Shown piece after piece: positions 8,064 to 16,151 of a stretch of 31,692 nucleotides of DNA. Below the pieces are notes generated by a model. The model did no database searches, was not told where the DNA came from, and saw only the letters and a list, made by a program, of their open reading frames with translations. Position numbers and translations under genes: made by a program. Position 1 is the first letter of the stretch. Each line of letters starts with the position of its first letter. Source of the DNA: JBPCQA01 sp050998615 (GTDB lineage: Bacteria; Actinomycetota; Actinomycetes; Propionibacteriales; Nocardioidaceae); the NCBI GenBank assembly GCA_050998615.1, contig JBPCQA010000053.1, forward strand, positions 1 through 31,692. Reading direction: 5' to 3'.

Positions 8064-9347
8064 GTGATCGATCTGCGCGTTCTCCGTGACGACCCCGAGC
8101 TCGCCCGCGAAGCGCAGCGACGGCGGGGAGCCTCGCCGGTGCTCGTTGACGAGATCTTGGCAGCCGATGACACGCGTCGGGCAGCGATCATGGCGTACGA
8201 GCAGCTACGAGCGGAGCAGCGGTCGGTCGGCAAGCAGGTGGCCCGGGCGGAAGGCGACCACAAGTCGGCGTTGCTTGCGCAGACCAAGGAGTTGTCGATC
8301 CGGGTTAAGCAGGCCGAAGTCGCCAAGGACGCCTTCGATGTGGCCTTCCACGAGCTGATCGCGCAACTGCCCAACCTGGCTGACCCGCAAGCGCCGGCCG
8401 GTGGCGAGGACGACTACGTCGTGCTGGAGCACGTCGGCACGCCGCGCGACTTCGCGTCCGAGGGTTTGGAGCCTCTCGACCACATCGAGCTCGGCAAGCG
8501 CCTTGGAGCCATCGACATCGAGCGCGGCGCCAAGGTGTCCGGTGCGCGTTTCTACTATCTGACTGGCGTCGGCGCGATGCTCGAGCTGGCCCTGGTGCAG
8601 ATGGCGATGGAACGAGCCCAGGCGAGCGGCTTCACCCCGATGATCGCGCCGTCGCTCGTCAAGCCGCGCGCCATGGAAGGCACCGGGTTTCTCGGCCAGG
8701 CGGCCGCCGACGTCTACCACCTGGCCGAGGAAGACCTCTATCTTGTCGGTACGTCGGAGGTGCCGCTGGCGGCGTACCACAGCGACGAGATACTCGATGG
8801 CGACTCACTGCCGAGGCGCTACGCCGCCTTCAGCCCCTGTTTTCGCAAGGAGGCTGGCTCCTACGGCAAGGACACCCGGGGCATCATCCGGGTGCACTGG
8901 TTCGACAAGGTGGAGCTCTTTACCTACACGACCTTCGCCGAATCGTACGCTGAACACGAGCGGTTGCTGGGCTGGGAAAAGGACTGGCTCGGCTCGCTTG
9001 AGCTGCCGTTCCGCGTGATCGACACCGCCGCCGGTGACCTGGGGTTGTCGGCGGTCCGCAAGTTCGACTGCGAGGTATGGATTCCCACCCAGGGCAGATA
9101 CCGGGAGGTCACTTCGACGTCGAACTGCACGGAGTTTCAGGCTCGCCGGCTCGGCATCCGGGGCCGTTTCGACGACGGCGTGCGTCCGTTGGCGACACTC
9201 AACGGCACGGCCATGGCGAGCACCAGGACGATCGTCGCCATCCTGGAGAACCATCAGCAGGCTGGTGGCTCGGTCCGCGTCCCCAAGGCCCTCCAGCCTT
9301 ATCTGCAAGGCCGCACCACGCTCGACCCGATTGACACCGCGACGTGA
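8064..9347 (+). CDS. serS: Seryl-tRNA synthetase
   Basis: Charges tRNA-Ser; the two tRNA-Ser genes lie 7-9 kb downstream. Length is 427 residues, normal for bacterial SerRS. An N-terminal coiled-coil arm (about residues 30-105) precedes the class II core, with motif 2 at FRKEAGSYGKDTRGIIRVHW and motif 3 at NGTAMASTRTIVAILENHQ. The serine-binding TSEVPL and TSTSNCTEFQARR segments are present. It starts at GTG 8064 (VIDLRVLRDDPELAREAQRR), the canonical N-terminus. The stop codon overlaps the start of the HAD gene by four bases. I saw no T-box leader upstream. Confidence 0.98.
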   Translation: MIDLRVLRDDPELAREAQRRRGASPVLVDEILAADDTRRAAIMAYEQLRAEQRSVGKQVARAEGDHKSALLAQTKELSIRVKQAEVAKDAFDVAFHELIAQLPNLADPQAPAGGEDDYVVLEHVGTPRDFASEGLEPLDHIELGKRLGAIDIERGAKVSGARFYYLTGVGAMLELALVQMAMERAQASGFTPMIAPSLVKPRAMEGTGFLGQAAADVYHLAEEDLYLVGTSEVPLAAYHSDEILDGDSLPRRYAAFSPCFRKEAGSYGKDTRGIIRVHWFDKVELFTYTTFAESYAEHERLLGWEKDWLGSLELPFRVIDTAAGDLGLSAVRKFDCEVWIPTQGRYREVTSTSNCTEFQARRLGIRGRFDDGVRPLATLNGTAMASTRTIVAILENHQQAGGSVRVPKALQPYLQGRTTLDPIDTAT

Positions 9348-10132
9348 CACCTCGGCTGGTGGCTCTCGACATCGACGGCACCCTGCTCGACTGGCACGAA
9401 GAGATGACGCCGAAGACGATCGAGGCCGTGCACTCGGTTCTCGACGCGGGCGTCCATGTGGTGCTCGCGACTGGCCGATCCGTCTACGGCGTCCAGCGGG
9501 TCATCGATAAGCTTGGCCTCACGGCCGGTCACTGCGTGGCCAGTAACGGAGCCGTGACGTTCACCTACGAGCCCATCAAGATCACCAAGGCTGTCACGTT
9601 CGACGCCCGGCCGGCGGTCGAAAGGGTGCTCAAGGAGGTGCCGGAGGCGCTGGTGGCGGTCGAGGTGGTCGGCCGCGGCTATCGCGCCAATGCCGACTTC
9701 CCCGACGGCGAGATCACGGGAGAGACGTGGATCGAGTCCGTGGAGCAGTTGGTCAGTGAGCCGGTCACCCGCGTCATCATTCGTGACCCGCAGTCATCGG
9801 CCGAGGATTTCATCGCTCTGGCGCGATCCCTCGGCTTGCATGGCATCAACTATTTCGTCGGCTACACCGAGTGGCTCGATCTCGCCCCCGAAGGGGTGTC
9901 GAAGGCGTCCGGATTGGCTGGGATCGCTGCCGAGCTTGCGGTAGCTCAGGTCGACGTGCTCGCGATCGGAGATGGCCGCAACGACCTGGAGATGTTGCAC
10001 TGGGCCGGACGCGGGGTGGCCATGGGGCAGTCGCCCGACGAGGTCAAGCAGGCCGCGGATGAGGTGACCGGGTCACTTGCTGACGACGGGGTCGCCACCG
10101 AGCTGGCTCGGTGGTTTGCGGTCCCGGTTTGA
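9344..10132 (+). CDS. HAD-superfamily (Cof-type) hydrolase
   Basis: A 262-residue Cof/SupH-type phosphatase of the haloacid dehalogenase superfamily, probably acting on sugar or nucleotide phosphates. Motif I is LDIDGTLLD near the N-terminus with the nucleophilic Asp, motif II is ATGRS, and motif IV is AIGDGRNDLEML with the metal-binding Asp residues. The large cap lies between motifs II and IV. The start is a GTG overlapping the serS stop (GTGA), which fixes it and implies co-expression. The serS-HAD pairing is conserved in many actinobacteria. Confidence 0.93.
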   Translation: MTPRLVALDIDGTLLDWHEEMTPKTIEAVHSVLDAGVHVVLATGRSVYGVQRVIDKLGLTAGHCVASNGAVTFTYEPIKITKAVTFDARPAVERVLKEVPEALVAVEVVGRGYRANADFPDGEITGETWIESVEQLVSEPVTRVIIRDPQSSAEDFIALARSLGLHGINYFVGYTEWLDLAPEGVSKASGLAGIAAELAVAQVDVLAIGDGRNDLEMLHWAGRGVAMGQSPDEVKQAADEVTGSLADDGVATELARWFAVPV

Positions 10133-10176
10133 CGCAAGCCGTTGCGGCACCAGCCTTCGGCCAGCCGGATCGGCGA

Positions 10177-10956
10177 TCAGGACTCCAGGTTGATCTGCAT
10201 CACCGGGGTGCTGGTCGGGTGCGTGGAGCCGCCGGCCGGTTCGACGGTGACGGCGACGCTGTTCGCGGTTAGTGCGGCGGTCGGCATGGGTACGAGCGCC
10301 GGCGCACCGGCGGCGCTGAACGTGCCGGCAGGAGTCGCTTGCGCAGTCACCGTCCACAGCTCGTAGACCTTGCCGTCAGGCAGCTTCGGCAGCCCGCGAA
10401 AGACGATCACAGCCCGGTCTTGGCTCGCCGAGAGGATGACCGTGCCTTGCGCGCCATTCGCCGACTGGCCCTGCAACATCTTGACATCGCCGGCAGCCAG
10501 CAGCTGGGTGAGCTGCGGGTCTTGCGCCACCGCGTTGTGCGCGGACTGATGGTTGTTGATCGCCCAGCCGGCGGCCCCTCCCACGACGAGGGCGGCGAGC
10601 ACGGCAGCGGCAGCGACAAGGCGCGGCAGCCGGGTTGGTTGGTTGCGCCGCATCGACACTGCCGACGGGGCGGTGGTGATCCGGCTCACCGAGGCGACCC
10701 CGTTGACTGGCCCGACCAACGGATCAACTGCGGTGTCTTGGGGTGTGCTGGCGAGCCGGGCCATGATCGAAGTCTTGAGCACAGCGGCTGGCTCGGTGGT
10801 CACGGCGCTGGACAGCTTCGCGGTGAGGTCTCGCAACTCAACCAGCTCTTGCCTGCAGACACCGCAACTGGCCAGGTGGGATTCGAAGTCGTAGGCCTCG
10901 TCATCTTCGAGGCCGCCGACGACGTACAGGGGAGCCAACGAATGAATGTCGTTCAT
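10177..10956 (-). CDS. rskA: Anti-sigma-K factor RskA
   Basis: Single-pass membrane anti-sigma factor of 259 residues that holds SigK until proteolysis releases it. The N-terminal zinc anti-sigma domain carries H27-x3-C31-x2-C34 in SHLASCGVCRQEL. A transmembrane helix spans about residues 112-133 (RLVAAAAVLAALVVGGAAGW), and the outside RskA domain shows VFRGLPKLPDGKVYELWTVT. The gene starts at ATG 10956 inside the sigK stop (ATGA), so sigma factor and inhibitor are translationally coupled. It converges on the HAD gene, with only 44 bp between them. Confidence 0.93.
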   Translation of the reverse strand: MNDIHSLAPLYVVGGLEDDEAYDFESHLASCGVCRQELVELRDLTAKLSSAVTTEPAAVLKTSIMARLASTPQDTAVDPLVGPVNGVASVSRITTAPSAVSMRRNQPTRLPRLVAAAAVLAALVVGGAAGWAINNHQSAHNAVAQDPQLTQLLAAGDVKMLQGQSANGAQGTVILSASQDRAVIVFRGLPKLPDGKVYELWTVTAQATPAGTFSAAGAPALVPMPTAALTANSVAVTVEPAGGSTHPTSTPVMQINLES

Positions 10957-11522
10957 GCTGACTCCTCTCCTAGCTGGCGTCGAAGCCTCTTCATGGCGTC
11001 TCGTGTTCTGGTCTTCACAGTGCCAAGTGGCACCTTGAGCAACTCGGCGATCTCACGCTGGCTCTTGCCCTCGAAGTACGCCAAGATCAGCGCAGTTCGT
11101 TGGCCGTCGGGCAGCCCGCCGAGGGCTGCCCGCACCCGTCTACCCTCGTCGTTGGTCACCGCGACATCAGAAGCATCGGCCACGTGCACTTCGACGGCCG
11201 AGGCGTCGAAGTGGCGCTGTTCTCGTTGTGTGGAACGCTCTTCGGATCGCACCCTGTCCACGGCCTTGTGATGCGCGATCGTGTTGAGCCACGCCGACAG
11301 AGATCCCTGCCTCGGGTCGAAACGGGGAGCCGACCGCCATGCCTCGACGAACACCTCCTGGGTCACTTCTTCGGCATGCGCCGGGTTGCGCAAGACCCGC
11401 AACACGATCCCGAACACGGAGCGGGCGGTCGCGTCGTACAAGGTGGCGAATGCCAGCTGATCGCCGGTGGCAACTCGGGCCATCAGTGCGGCGAGCTCTT
11501 CGGCCTTCGTCGACGGTCGCAT
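10953..11522 (-). CDS. sigK: ECF RNA polymerase sigma factor SigK
   Basis: ECF sigma factor of 189 residues from ATG 11522. Region 2 contains FATLYDATARSVFGIVLRVL and the -10 recognition segment EEVTQEVFVEAWRSAPRFDP; region 4 holds the helix-turn-helix LAYFEGKSQREIAELLKVPL followed by GTVKTR. In-frame starts at 11558 and 11606 exist but add low-complexity sequence. In Mycobacterium tuberculosis SigK and RskA control the fasciclin-type antigens Mpt70/Mpt83 and membrane redox proteins. The fasciclin and molybdoenzyme genes directly upstream here suggest the same regulon in compact form. Confidence 0.93.
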   Translation of the reverse strand: MRPSTKAEELAALMARVATGDQLAFATLYDATARSVFGIVLRVLRNPAHAEEVTQEVFVEAWRSAPRFDPRQGSLSAWLNTIAHHKAVDRVRSEERSTQREQRHFDASAVEVHVADASDVAVTNDEGRRVRAALGGLPDGQRTALILAYFEGKSQREIAELLKVPLGTVKTRTRDAMKRLRRQLGEESA

Positions 11523-11626
11523 AGCCACAACTCTGCCACGGCGCCTACCCAACGGCATCGAGACAACGCCGAACCAGGAGTGCGGATGAACGGCGACGGT
11601 GTTCATGGCAGATATCGAGGATTAGC

Positions 11627-11668
11627 CCTGGGGAAGGGCCCCGGGGGCTGGAATGGCCCCTCCCCAGG
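11627..11668. terminator. Strong hairpin between fasciclin gene and sigK
   Basis: Arms CCTGGGGAAGGGCC (11627-11640) and GGCCCCTCCCCAGG (11655-11668) pair at 13 of 14 positions around a 14-nt loop. The hairpin lies 16 bp beyond the stop of the minus-strand fasciclin gene and about 105 bp before the sigK start. It probably terminates or attenuates read-through from the fasciclin gene into sigK-rskA. No clear U-run follows on the minus strand, as is common in high-GC actinobacteria. Confidence 0.6.
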
Positions 11669-11683
11669 AGTCTAGGTCCCTGA

Positions 11684-12316
11684 TCACATACGCGGCGGCG
11701 AAAGGACGCCGGCGATCAGGTAGACGGTGGCGTTGGCGGTCTGCACACCACCGCAGATGACGTGCGCGCCGTTGACCTTCAGCGAGCTGCCGAAGCCGGT
11801 GACGTTGACCGTGGCGCCCTCGACCGTCTTGTGGGTTCCGTCGATCGCACTGGGGGCGATCTGTCCGGGAACCACGTGGTAGGTGAGGATCTTCGTCAGC
11901 GTGGCGGCGTTCATCGGGTCGCTGAGCGACTTTACGGTCGCGGCGGGCAGGGCCTTGAAGGCACTGTCAACCGGAGCGAAGACGGTGAACTGGCTGCCGT
12001 TCAAGGTATCCACCAGATTGACCTTGGGGTTCAGCTTGCCCGACACCGCGGCGACAAGCGTCTTCAGCAGCGGGTTGTTGCTGGCGGCAGTGGCTACCGG
12101 ATCTTGGGCCATCCCCGTTACCGAGCCGGCACCGCTAGGGACTGCCTTGGCGTACGCCGCGCAGCCGGGGCCAACCAGGGAGGCCGACATATCGTTGGCG
12201 ACCGGCTTGTTCGGGGCGTCGGAGTTGCCGCCCGACGACGAGCAACCAGCCACGGCGCTCAGCACAGCGAACGCGCAAGCGGAGGCTGCTAGAGACTTGC
12301 CTGAGGTGAATCTCAT
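11684..12316 (-). CDS. Fasciclin-domain lipoprotein (MPT83/MPT70-like)
   Basis: Exported lipoprotein of 210 residues. The signal peptide ends in a lipobox (LSAVAGCSSSGG), followed by a Ser/Gly/Asn-rich linker. One fasciclin (FAS1) domain fills the rest, with the two conserved blocks FTVFAPVDSAFKALP and LTYHVVPGQ, and the closing VYLIAGVLSPP. ATG 12316 is chosen because AAGGAAA lies just upstream as a ribosome-binding site; an ATG six codons earlier is possible. MPT83-like proteins are classic SigK targets, and sigK-rskA is the next transcription unit on the same strand. The function is probably cell-surface adhesion or envelope, by family. Confidence 0.92.
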   Translation of the reverse strand: MRFTSGKSLAASACAFAVLSAVAGCSSSGGNSDAPNKPVANDMSASLVGPGCAAYAKAVPSGAGSVTGMAQDPVATAASNNPLLKTLVAAVSGKLNPKVNLVDTLNGSQFTVFAPVDSAFKALPAATVKSLSDPMNAATLTKILTYHVVPGQIAPSAIDGTHKTVEGATVNVTGFGSSLKVNGAHVICGGVQTANATVYLIAGVLSPPRM

Positions 12317-12367
12317 GATGTTTCCTTTATTCAAGGGTGGGTGTACGTCCGAGCGAGAAGCGGGCCG

Positions 12368-14005
12368 TCAGGTGACGGTCACGTTCACGCTCTGCCAACC
12401 AGTGGCCCCATCTGGTCGAGGTGACACCCGATGGGAAGTCTGTGTGTAGCCGGAGTCGTCGGTCGCCCGGACGTCAAGCGTGTGGTCGCCGGGCTTGGCG
12501 TCCCACACGTAGATCCATTGCCGCCAAGTGTCGATGGAGTCTTCGGCGGCCAGTCGCGCCTGTTGCCACGCATTGCCGTCGACGCGGACGTCGACCCTCT
12601 CAACGCCGGTGTGTTGGGCCCAGGCCACGCCGGCAACGGGGACGCGGCCGGATTTCAGCTGGGCAAAGGAGCCGGGTACGTCGATTCGGCTGGCCGTCTT
12701 GATCGGGGCCTCGGCGCTCCAACCACGGTCGGTCCAATAGGCGCTGAAGTCCTCGAACCTGGTCATCTCCATGTCGACCAACCACTTCGTGGCAGACACG
12801 TAGCCATACAAGCCCGGGACGATCATCCTGGCCGGGAAACCGTGAGTCAACGGCAAGGGCTGACCGTTCATGCCGATCGCGATCATCGCGTCTCTGCCGT
12901 CGGTGAGCGCGGCCAACGGCGTACCGACGGTGAATCCGTCGACGCTGACGGACTTGACCGCGTCGGCATGAGGGTCGACGCCCACCTGGTCGAGCAGGTC
13001 GGTAATCTTGACGCCCAGCCAGGTCGCATTGCCGATCAGATCGCCACCGACCTCGTTGGAGACGCAGGTCAAGGTGATCCGACGCTCGACGAGCGGCATC
13101 GCGAGCAGGTCCTCGAAGGTGAGCTCGACCTCGTGGTCGACCATCCCGTGGATCTTTAGCCGCCAAGTCGACGCGTCGATCTGCGGAACTGACAATGCGG
13201 TGTCGACGCGGTAGAAGCTGTTTGCGATGGTGATGAAGGGCGCGACTCCAGCAACGCCGACGGACGTGGCCGGGCTCAATCGAGCAGCGGCGTCGCTCGG
13301 CCTCGGGAGCCGGATCGAGTCGCGTGAACGCGCCCCGGTGTTGCCGAAGACGTGGGCGCTCCCGGCGCCGATCGTCACCGCCGCCCCGCTGACGAGAGCG
13401 GCGGCCAAGAAGGCCCGCCGGTCGAAGCCCGGGGGTGCCGGGTTCTGGATCATCTTGGTACGACGACGTGGCGTGCGGTCGGAGACGACGTCGGCGCTGG
13501 AATGGGGACGCGGATCGGACTGGGCATTGCTTGCCTGAGCACCACCCCGCGGCGCGTGCTGCCAGCTCTTGGAGAACCAGCCGAGCATGAGCACGCTGAC
13601 GACGAGCGCCGCAATTGAAGGCGCCAGCCGAGCAGCGGTGCTGGTGAGCTGGCTTGGGTCGGTAAGGGCGGCCGCAACTGCGACGAGCCCGAGCAGGCCG
13701 GCCAGTGCCAACGCGGTTTTGCGGCTACGCCAGGCAATGATGCCGATGATGCAGGCCAGCAAGCCGATCACGGTGAAGATGCCGGCCAGCAGCACGGGTT
13801 TGTCGCTGGACCCGAGAGTTCGAACCGCCCAATCCTTGACTGAACCCGGAGTCGAGTCGATGAAACGGTCACCAACCGCGGTGATCGGGGTCGGCGCGCC
13901 GCCGACGAGCACGGAGACGACCAGGGAGACGCCCACTCCGGCGACCGCGGACAATAGTCCGGAGGCTGCGCCGAGCACGATGCGGCCGCTCTTGGTGTCT
14001 CTCAC
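12368..14005 (-). CDS. Membrane-anchored sulfite-oxidase-type molybdopterin oxidoreductase
   Basis: 545 residues. The N-terminus has four predicted membrane helices (about 10-34, 70-92, 97-115, 128-144). A second hydrophobic segment with paired arginines follows (DRRAFLAAALVSGAAVTIGA, from 195) and resembles an internal Tat-like signal. The catalytic domain is of the sulfite oxidase fold; Cys314 in TLTCVSNEVGG is the expected molybdenum ligand, followed by GNATWLGVKITDLLDQ. The C-terminus is a Mo-co dimerisation domain (GVAWAQHTGVERVDVRVDGN). The substrate is unknown. The gene is 51 bp upstream of the fasciclin lipoprotein on the same strand, probably in the SigK regulon; mobA for its cofactor is 2.1 kb away. 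Confidence 0.92.
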   Translation of the reverse strand: MRDTKSGRIVLGAASGLLSAVAGVGVSLVVSVLVGGAPTPITAVGDRFIDSTPGSVKDWAVRTLGSSDKPVLLAGIFTVIGLLACIIGIIAWRSRKTALALAGLLGLVAVAAALTDPSQLTSTAARLAPSIAALVVSVLMLGWFSKSWQHAPRGGAQASNAQSDPRPHSSADVVSDRTPRRRTKMIQNPAPPGFDRRAFLAAALVSGAAVTIGAGSAHVFGNTGARSRDSIRLPRPSDAAARLSPATSVGVAGVAPFITIANSFYRVDTALSVPQIDASTWRLKIHGMVDHEVELTFEDLLAMPLVERRITLTCVSNEVGGDLIGNATWLGVKITDLLDQVGVDPHADAVKSVSVDGFTVGTPLAALTDGRDAMIAIGMNGQPLPLTHGFPARMIVPGLYGYVSATKWLVDMEMTRFEDFSAYWTDRGWSAEAPIKTASRIDVPGSFAQLKSGRVPVAGVAWAQHTGVERVDVRVDGNAWQQARLAAEDSIDTWRQWIYVWDAKPGDHTLDVRATDDSGYTQTSHRVSPRPDGATGWQSVNVTVT

Positions 14006-14143
14006 ATGGCAGGTTCGTCACCGGCGCTCGCCCGGATTGGAGCCACGGTCTTTACTCGCATGCGCACTCTGGCTGAGGAGGCCGCTGTCGCTCGCTCCTC
14101 AACAACCCTGGACTACCGGCCCGTGCCTGCTGACCGGACTTTG

Positions 14144-14749
14144 CTAGAGGTACATGCCGTTGCTGACGTCGGCTTCACCGCCGGGCCCGCGGCCGGGCTG
14201 GCCACGACCAGGGAGACCGGCTGGCATGTCGGGTGGCAGGCTGCCCGGAGGCAGTGCCCGGCGCATCTGCTCAAGCTGCGCTCGGGCGGCCATCTGCTGG
14301 GCATAGATCGCGGTCTGGATGCCATGAAAGAGACCTTCTAGCCAGCCCACCAGTTGCGCTTGGGCGATGCGCAGCTCCGACTCGCTCGGAATCGCCTCGG
14401 CGAACGGCAGGCTGAGCCGTTCCAGCTCGTCGACGAGCTCGGGCGCCAAGCCCTGCTCAAGCTCTTTGATCGAGGCGTGGTGGATCTCGCGCAGTCGTGA
14501 CCTGCTCGCTTCGTCCAGCGGGGCGGCCTTCACCTCGTCGAGCAACTGCCGGACCATGCTCCCGATGCGCATCACCTTGTCAGGTTGTTCGACCAGGTCG
14601 GCAATCGAGCGGCTGCCTTCCTCGTCACCCTCGGCGACCGCCATGCCGTCGGGGCCGACGATCATCACACGCGGCTCCGCCCCTCCTTGATCGGGCTGAG
14701 TCTGATCCGGCTGAGCCTGCTCGGACTGGCCATCGCTTCCACTGGGCAT
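14144..14749 (-). CDS. bpa: Bacterial proteasome activator Bpa
   Basis: ATP-independent activator that opens the 20S proteasome gate in actinobacteria. The 201-residue protein has a disordered acidic N-terminus rich in Gln/Asp and a helical core (SIADLVEQPDKVMRIGSMVR, QLLDEVKAAPLDEASRSRLR, EIHHASIKELEQGLAPELVD). A Gly/Pro-rich linker leads to the tail DVSNGMYL. The last residues correspond to the GQYL docking motif of the mycobacterial protein, with Met in place of Gln. The start at ATG 14749 is chosen because sequence further upstream overlaps the quinone oxidoreductase end. It lies 10 bp after that gene and is likely in one transcript. Its presence implies a proteasome-bearing host. Confidence 0.93.
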   Translation of the reverse strand: MPSGSDGQSEQAQPDQTQPDQGGAEPRVMIVGPDGMAVAEGDEEGSRSIADLVEQPDKVMRIGSMVRQLLDEVKAAPLDEASRSRLREIHHASIKELEQGLAPELVDELERLSLPFAEAIPSESELRIAQAQLVGWLEGLFHGIQTAIYAQQMAARAQLEQMRRALPPGSLPPDMPAGLPGRGQPGRGPGGEADVSNGMYL

Positions 14750-14759
14750 GGGGCCAACC

Positions 14760-15734
14760 CTACGTGGTGAGCACGACCTTGCCGGTGTGGCCGCTGCTTT
14801 CCACCAGCTCGTGCGCTCGGCGTACGTCGTCCAGCGCAAACACCCGGTCGATGATCGGCCGAACTTTGCTCTCCTCGATTAGTGGCCACACGTTGGCTTC
14901 CACGCTGGCGACAATCGCCGCCTTCTCCGCCACGGGGCGAGACCGCAACGCTGTCGCGATGACCGCCGCGCGTTTGTTCAGCAGCGTCCGCAGGTCGAGC
15001 TCACCTTTGGCGCCGCCTTGCAACCCGATCACGACGAGCCGGCCCTCGGTTGCCAGCGCGTCAACGTTGCGGGCCAGGTAGGACGCGCCCATGTTGTCAA
15101 GGATCACGTCAGCGCCGGCCGGCGCCAACCGGCGTACCTCGTCGACGAAATCCCGCTCGCGGTAGTTGATCGCGGCGTCGACACCGAGATTGAGGCAGAA
15201 GGCGGCCTTTTTAGCGGTTCCCACCGTGCAGAACACGCGTGCGCCAAGGTGTTTGGCGAGCTGGATCGCCATGGTCCCGATGCCACCGGCGCCCCCATGG
15301 ACCAACAGCAGCTCATCGGGCTGAAGCGCCGCGGTCATAAACACGTTCGACCAGACCGTGCACACGACTTCGGGCAAGGCTGCCGCATCGGCGAGGTCGA
15401 GAGTGTCCGGGACCGGGAGCAATTGTCCAGCGGGTACGGCGACCCGTTCCGCGTAGCCGCCGCCAGCGAGCAGCGCGCAGACTCGATCGCCTGCCTTCCA
15501 CCGAGTGACCTCCGGGCCGACGGCCGCGACGGTGCCGGCGCATTCCAGCCCGATGATCGGCGACGCGCCCGGTGGCGGGGGATAGGAGCCCTGCCGTTGC
15601 ATGAGGTCGGCGCGATTGACCGCAGTAGCAATGACCGCGATCACGACTTCGTCGGCTCCGGGGACGGGATCGGGCGCCTCTCGGACCTCGAACACTTCGG
15701 GACCACCGGCTTCTCGACACATCACGGCGCGCAC
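14760..15734 (-). CDS. NAD(P)H quinone oxidoreductase, PIG3-like
   Basis: Zinc-independent medium-chain dehydrogenase/reductase of 324 residues, PIG3/quinone oxidoreductase type. The N-terminal catalytic domain contains NRADLMQRQGSYPPPPGASP and GLECAGTVAAVG. The Rossmann fold carries HGGAGGIGTMAIQLAK (146-161), a nucleotide-binding AxxGxxG variant. Structural zinc cysteines are absent. The start at GTG 15734 gives MRAVMCREAGGPEVFEVREA; an internal ATG four codons on is possible. It is the upstream partner of bpa, a neighbourhood also seen in other actinobacteria. Confidence 0.93.
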   Translation of the reverse strand: MRAVMCREAGGPEVFEVREAPDPVPGADEVVIAVIATAVNRADLMQRQGSYPPPPGASPIIGLECAGTVAAVGPEVTRWKAGDRVCALLAGGGYAERVAVPAGQLLPVPDTLDLADAAALPEVVCTVWSNVFMTAALQPDELLLVHGGAGGIGTMAIQLAKHLGARVFCTVGTAKKAAFCLNLGVDAAINYRERDFVDEVRRLAPAGADVILDNMGASYLARNVDALATEGRLVVIGLQGGAKGELDLRTLLNKRAAVIATALRSRPVAEKAAIVASVEANVWPLIEESKVRPIIDRVFALDDVRRAHELVESSGHTGKVVLTT

Positions 15735-15776
15735 CCGACCACCCTACGGCTGCCCGCGTCCTTCCACGGTGGCGAC

Positions 15777-15845
15777 CGTCTCCCTCGCTGGGGCTGAACG
15801 TGGGCGGGTCGGAGCCGTCTCTCTTGCTGTGGCTGAAGGTTGGCG
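15777..15845. repeat. Two imperfect 30-bp direct repeats upstream of the quinone oxidoreductase
   Basis: Copies at 15777-15806 and 15816-15845 share the pattern CGTCTC-CT-GCTG-GGCTGAA-GT-GGCG, with 24 of 30 positions identical and a 39-bp period. They lie just upstream of the divergently read quinone oxidoreductase start (15734). They could be regulator sites or a small duplication. The second copy overlaps the hairpin at 15831-15872. Confidence 0.5.
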
Positions 15846-15872
15846 CTGCTTGCGGGCGTGGCGCCTTCAGCC
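15831..15872 (-). terminator. Hairpin after the mobA-DUF6457 operon
   Basis: Arms GGCTGAAGG (15831-15839) and CCTTCAGCC (15864-15872) are perfectly complementary, and inner GGCGC/GCGCC can add to the stem. It lies 45 bp beyond the DUF6457 stop codon in the minus-strand direction, where a rho-independent terminator is expected. No U-tract is visible. Confidence 0.5.
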
Positions 15873-15917
15873 ATATCCGGAAAGCGAGTGCTTGAGTGCC
15901 TTGCCGTCTCGCGCAGC

Positions 15918-16151
15918 TCAGGTTTCCTGGTTCGCCAACTCGGTCGCGATGTCGATGCAGTCGGCGATATCGTCGGCCGACCCGCCGCGCAACGCCGCGG
16001 CGTACCCCACAAGGAACGTGGTGAGTGGGGCGGCGGGTCGTTCGATCTGATGAGCGGCGTCTCGAGCGAGATCGAGAACTGGCCCAACGTCAAGCTCGAG
16101 ATCCAGGCCCAGGGCGTCGCTGAGCTGTTCGGCCCAGGTGGTCAGGCTCAT
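15918..16151 (-). CDS. DUF6457 domain protein
   Basis: A 77-residue helical protein starting MSLTTWAEQLSDALGLDLEL, with HQIERPAAPLTTFLVGYAAA near the middle; this is the small DUF6457 family that accompanies molybdenum-cofactor guanylyltransferase genes in actinobacteria. Its ATG at 16151 overlaps the mobA stop (ATGA), so the two are translationally coupled. Function is unknown; by neighbourhood it probably assists molybdenum-cofactor maturation. Confidence 0.85.
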   Translation of the reverse strand: MSLTTWAEQLSDALGLDLELDVGPVLDLARDAAHQIERPAAPLTTFLVGYAAALRGGSADDIADCIDIATELANQET

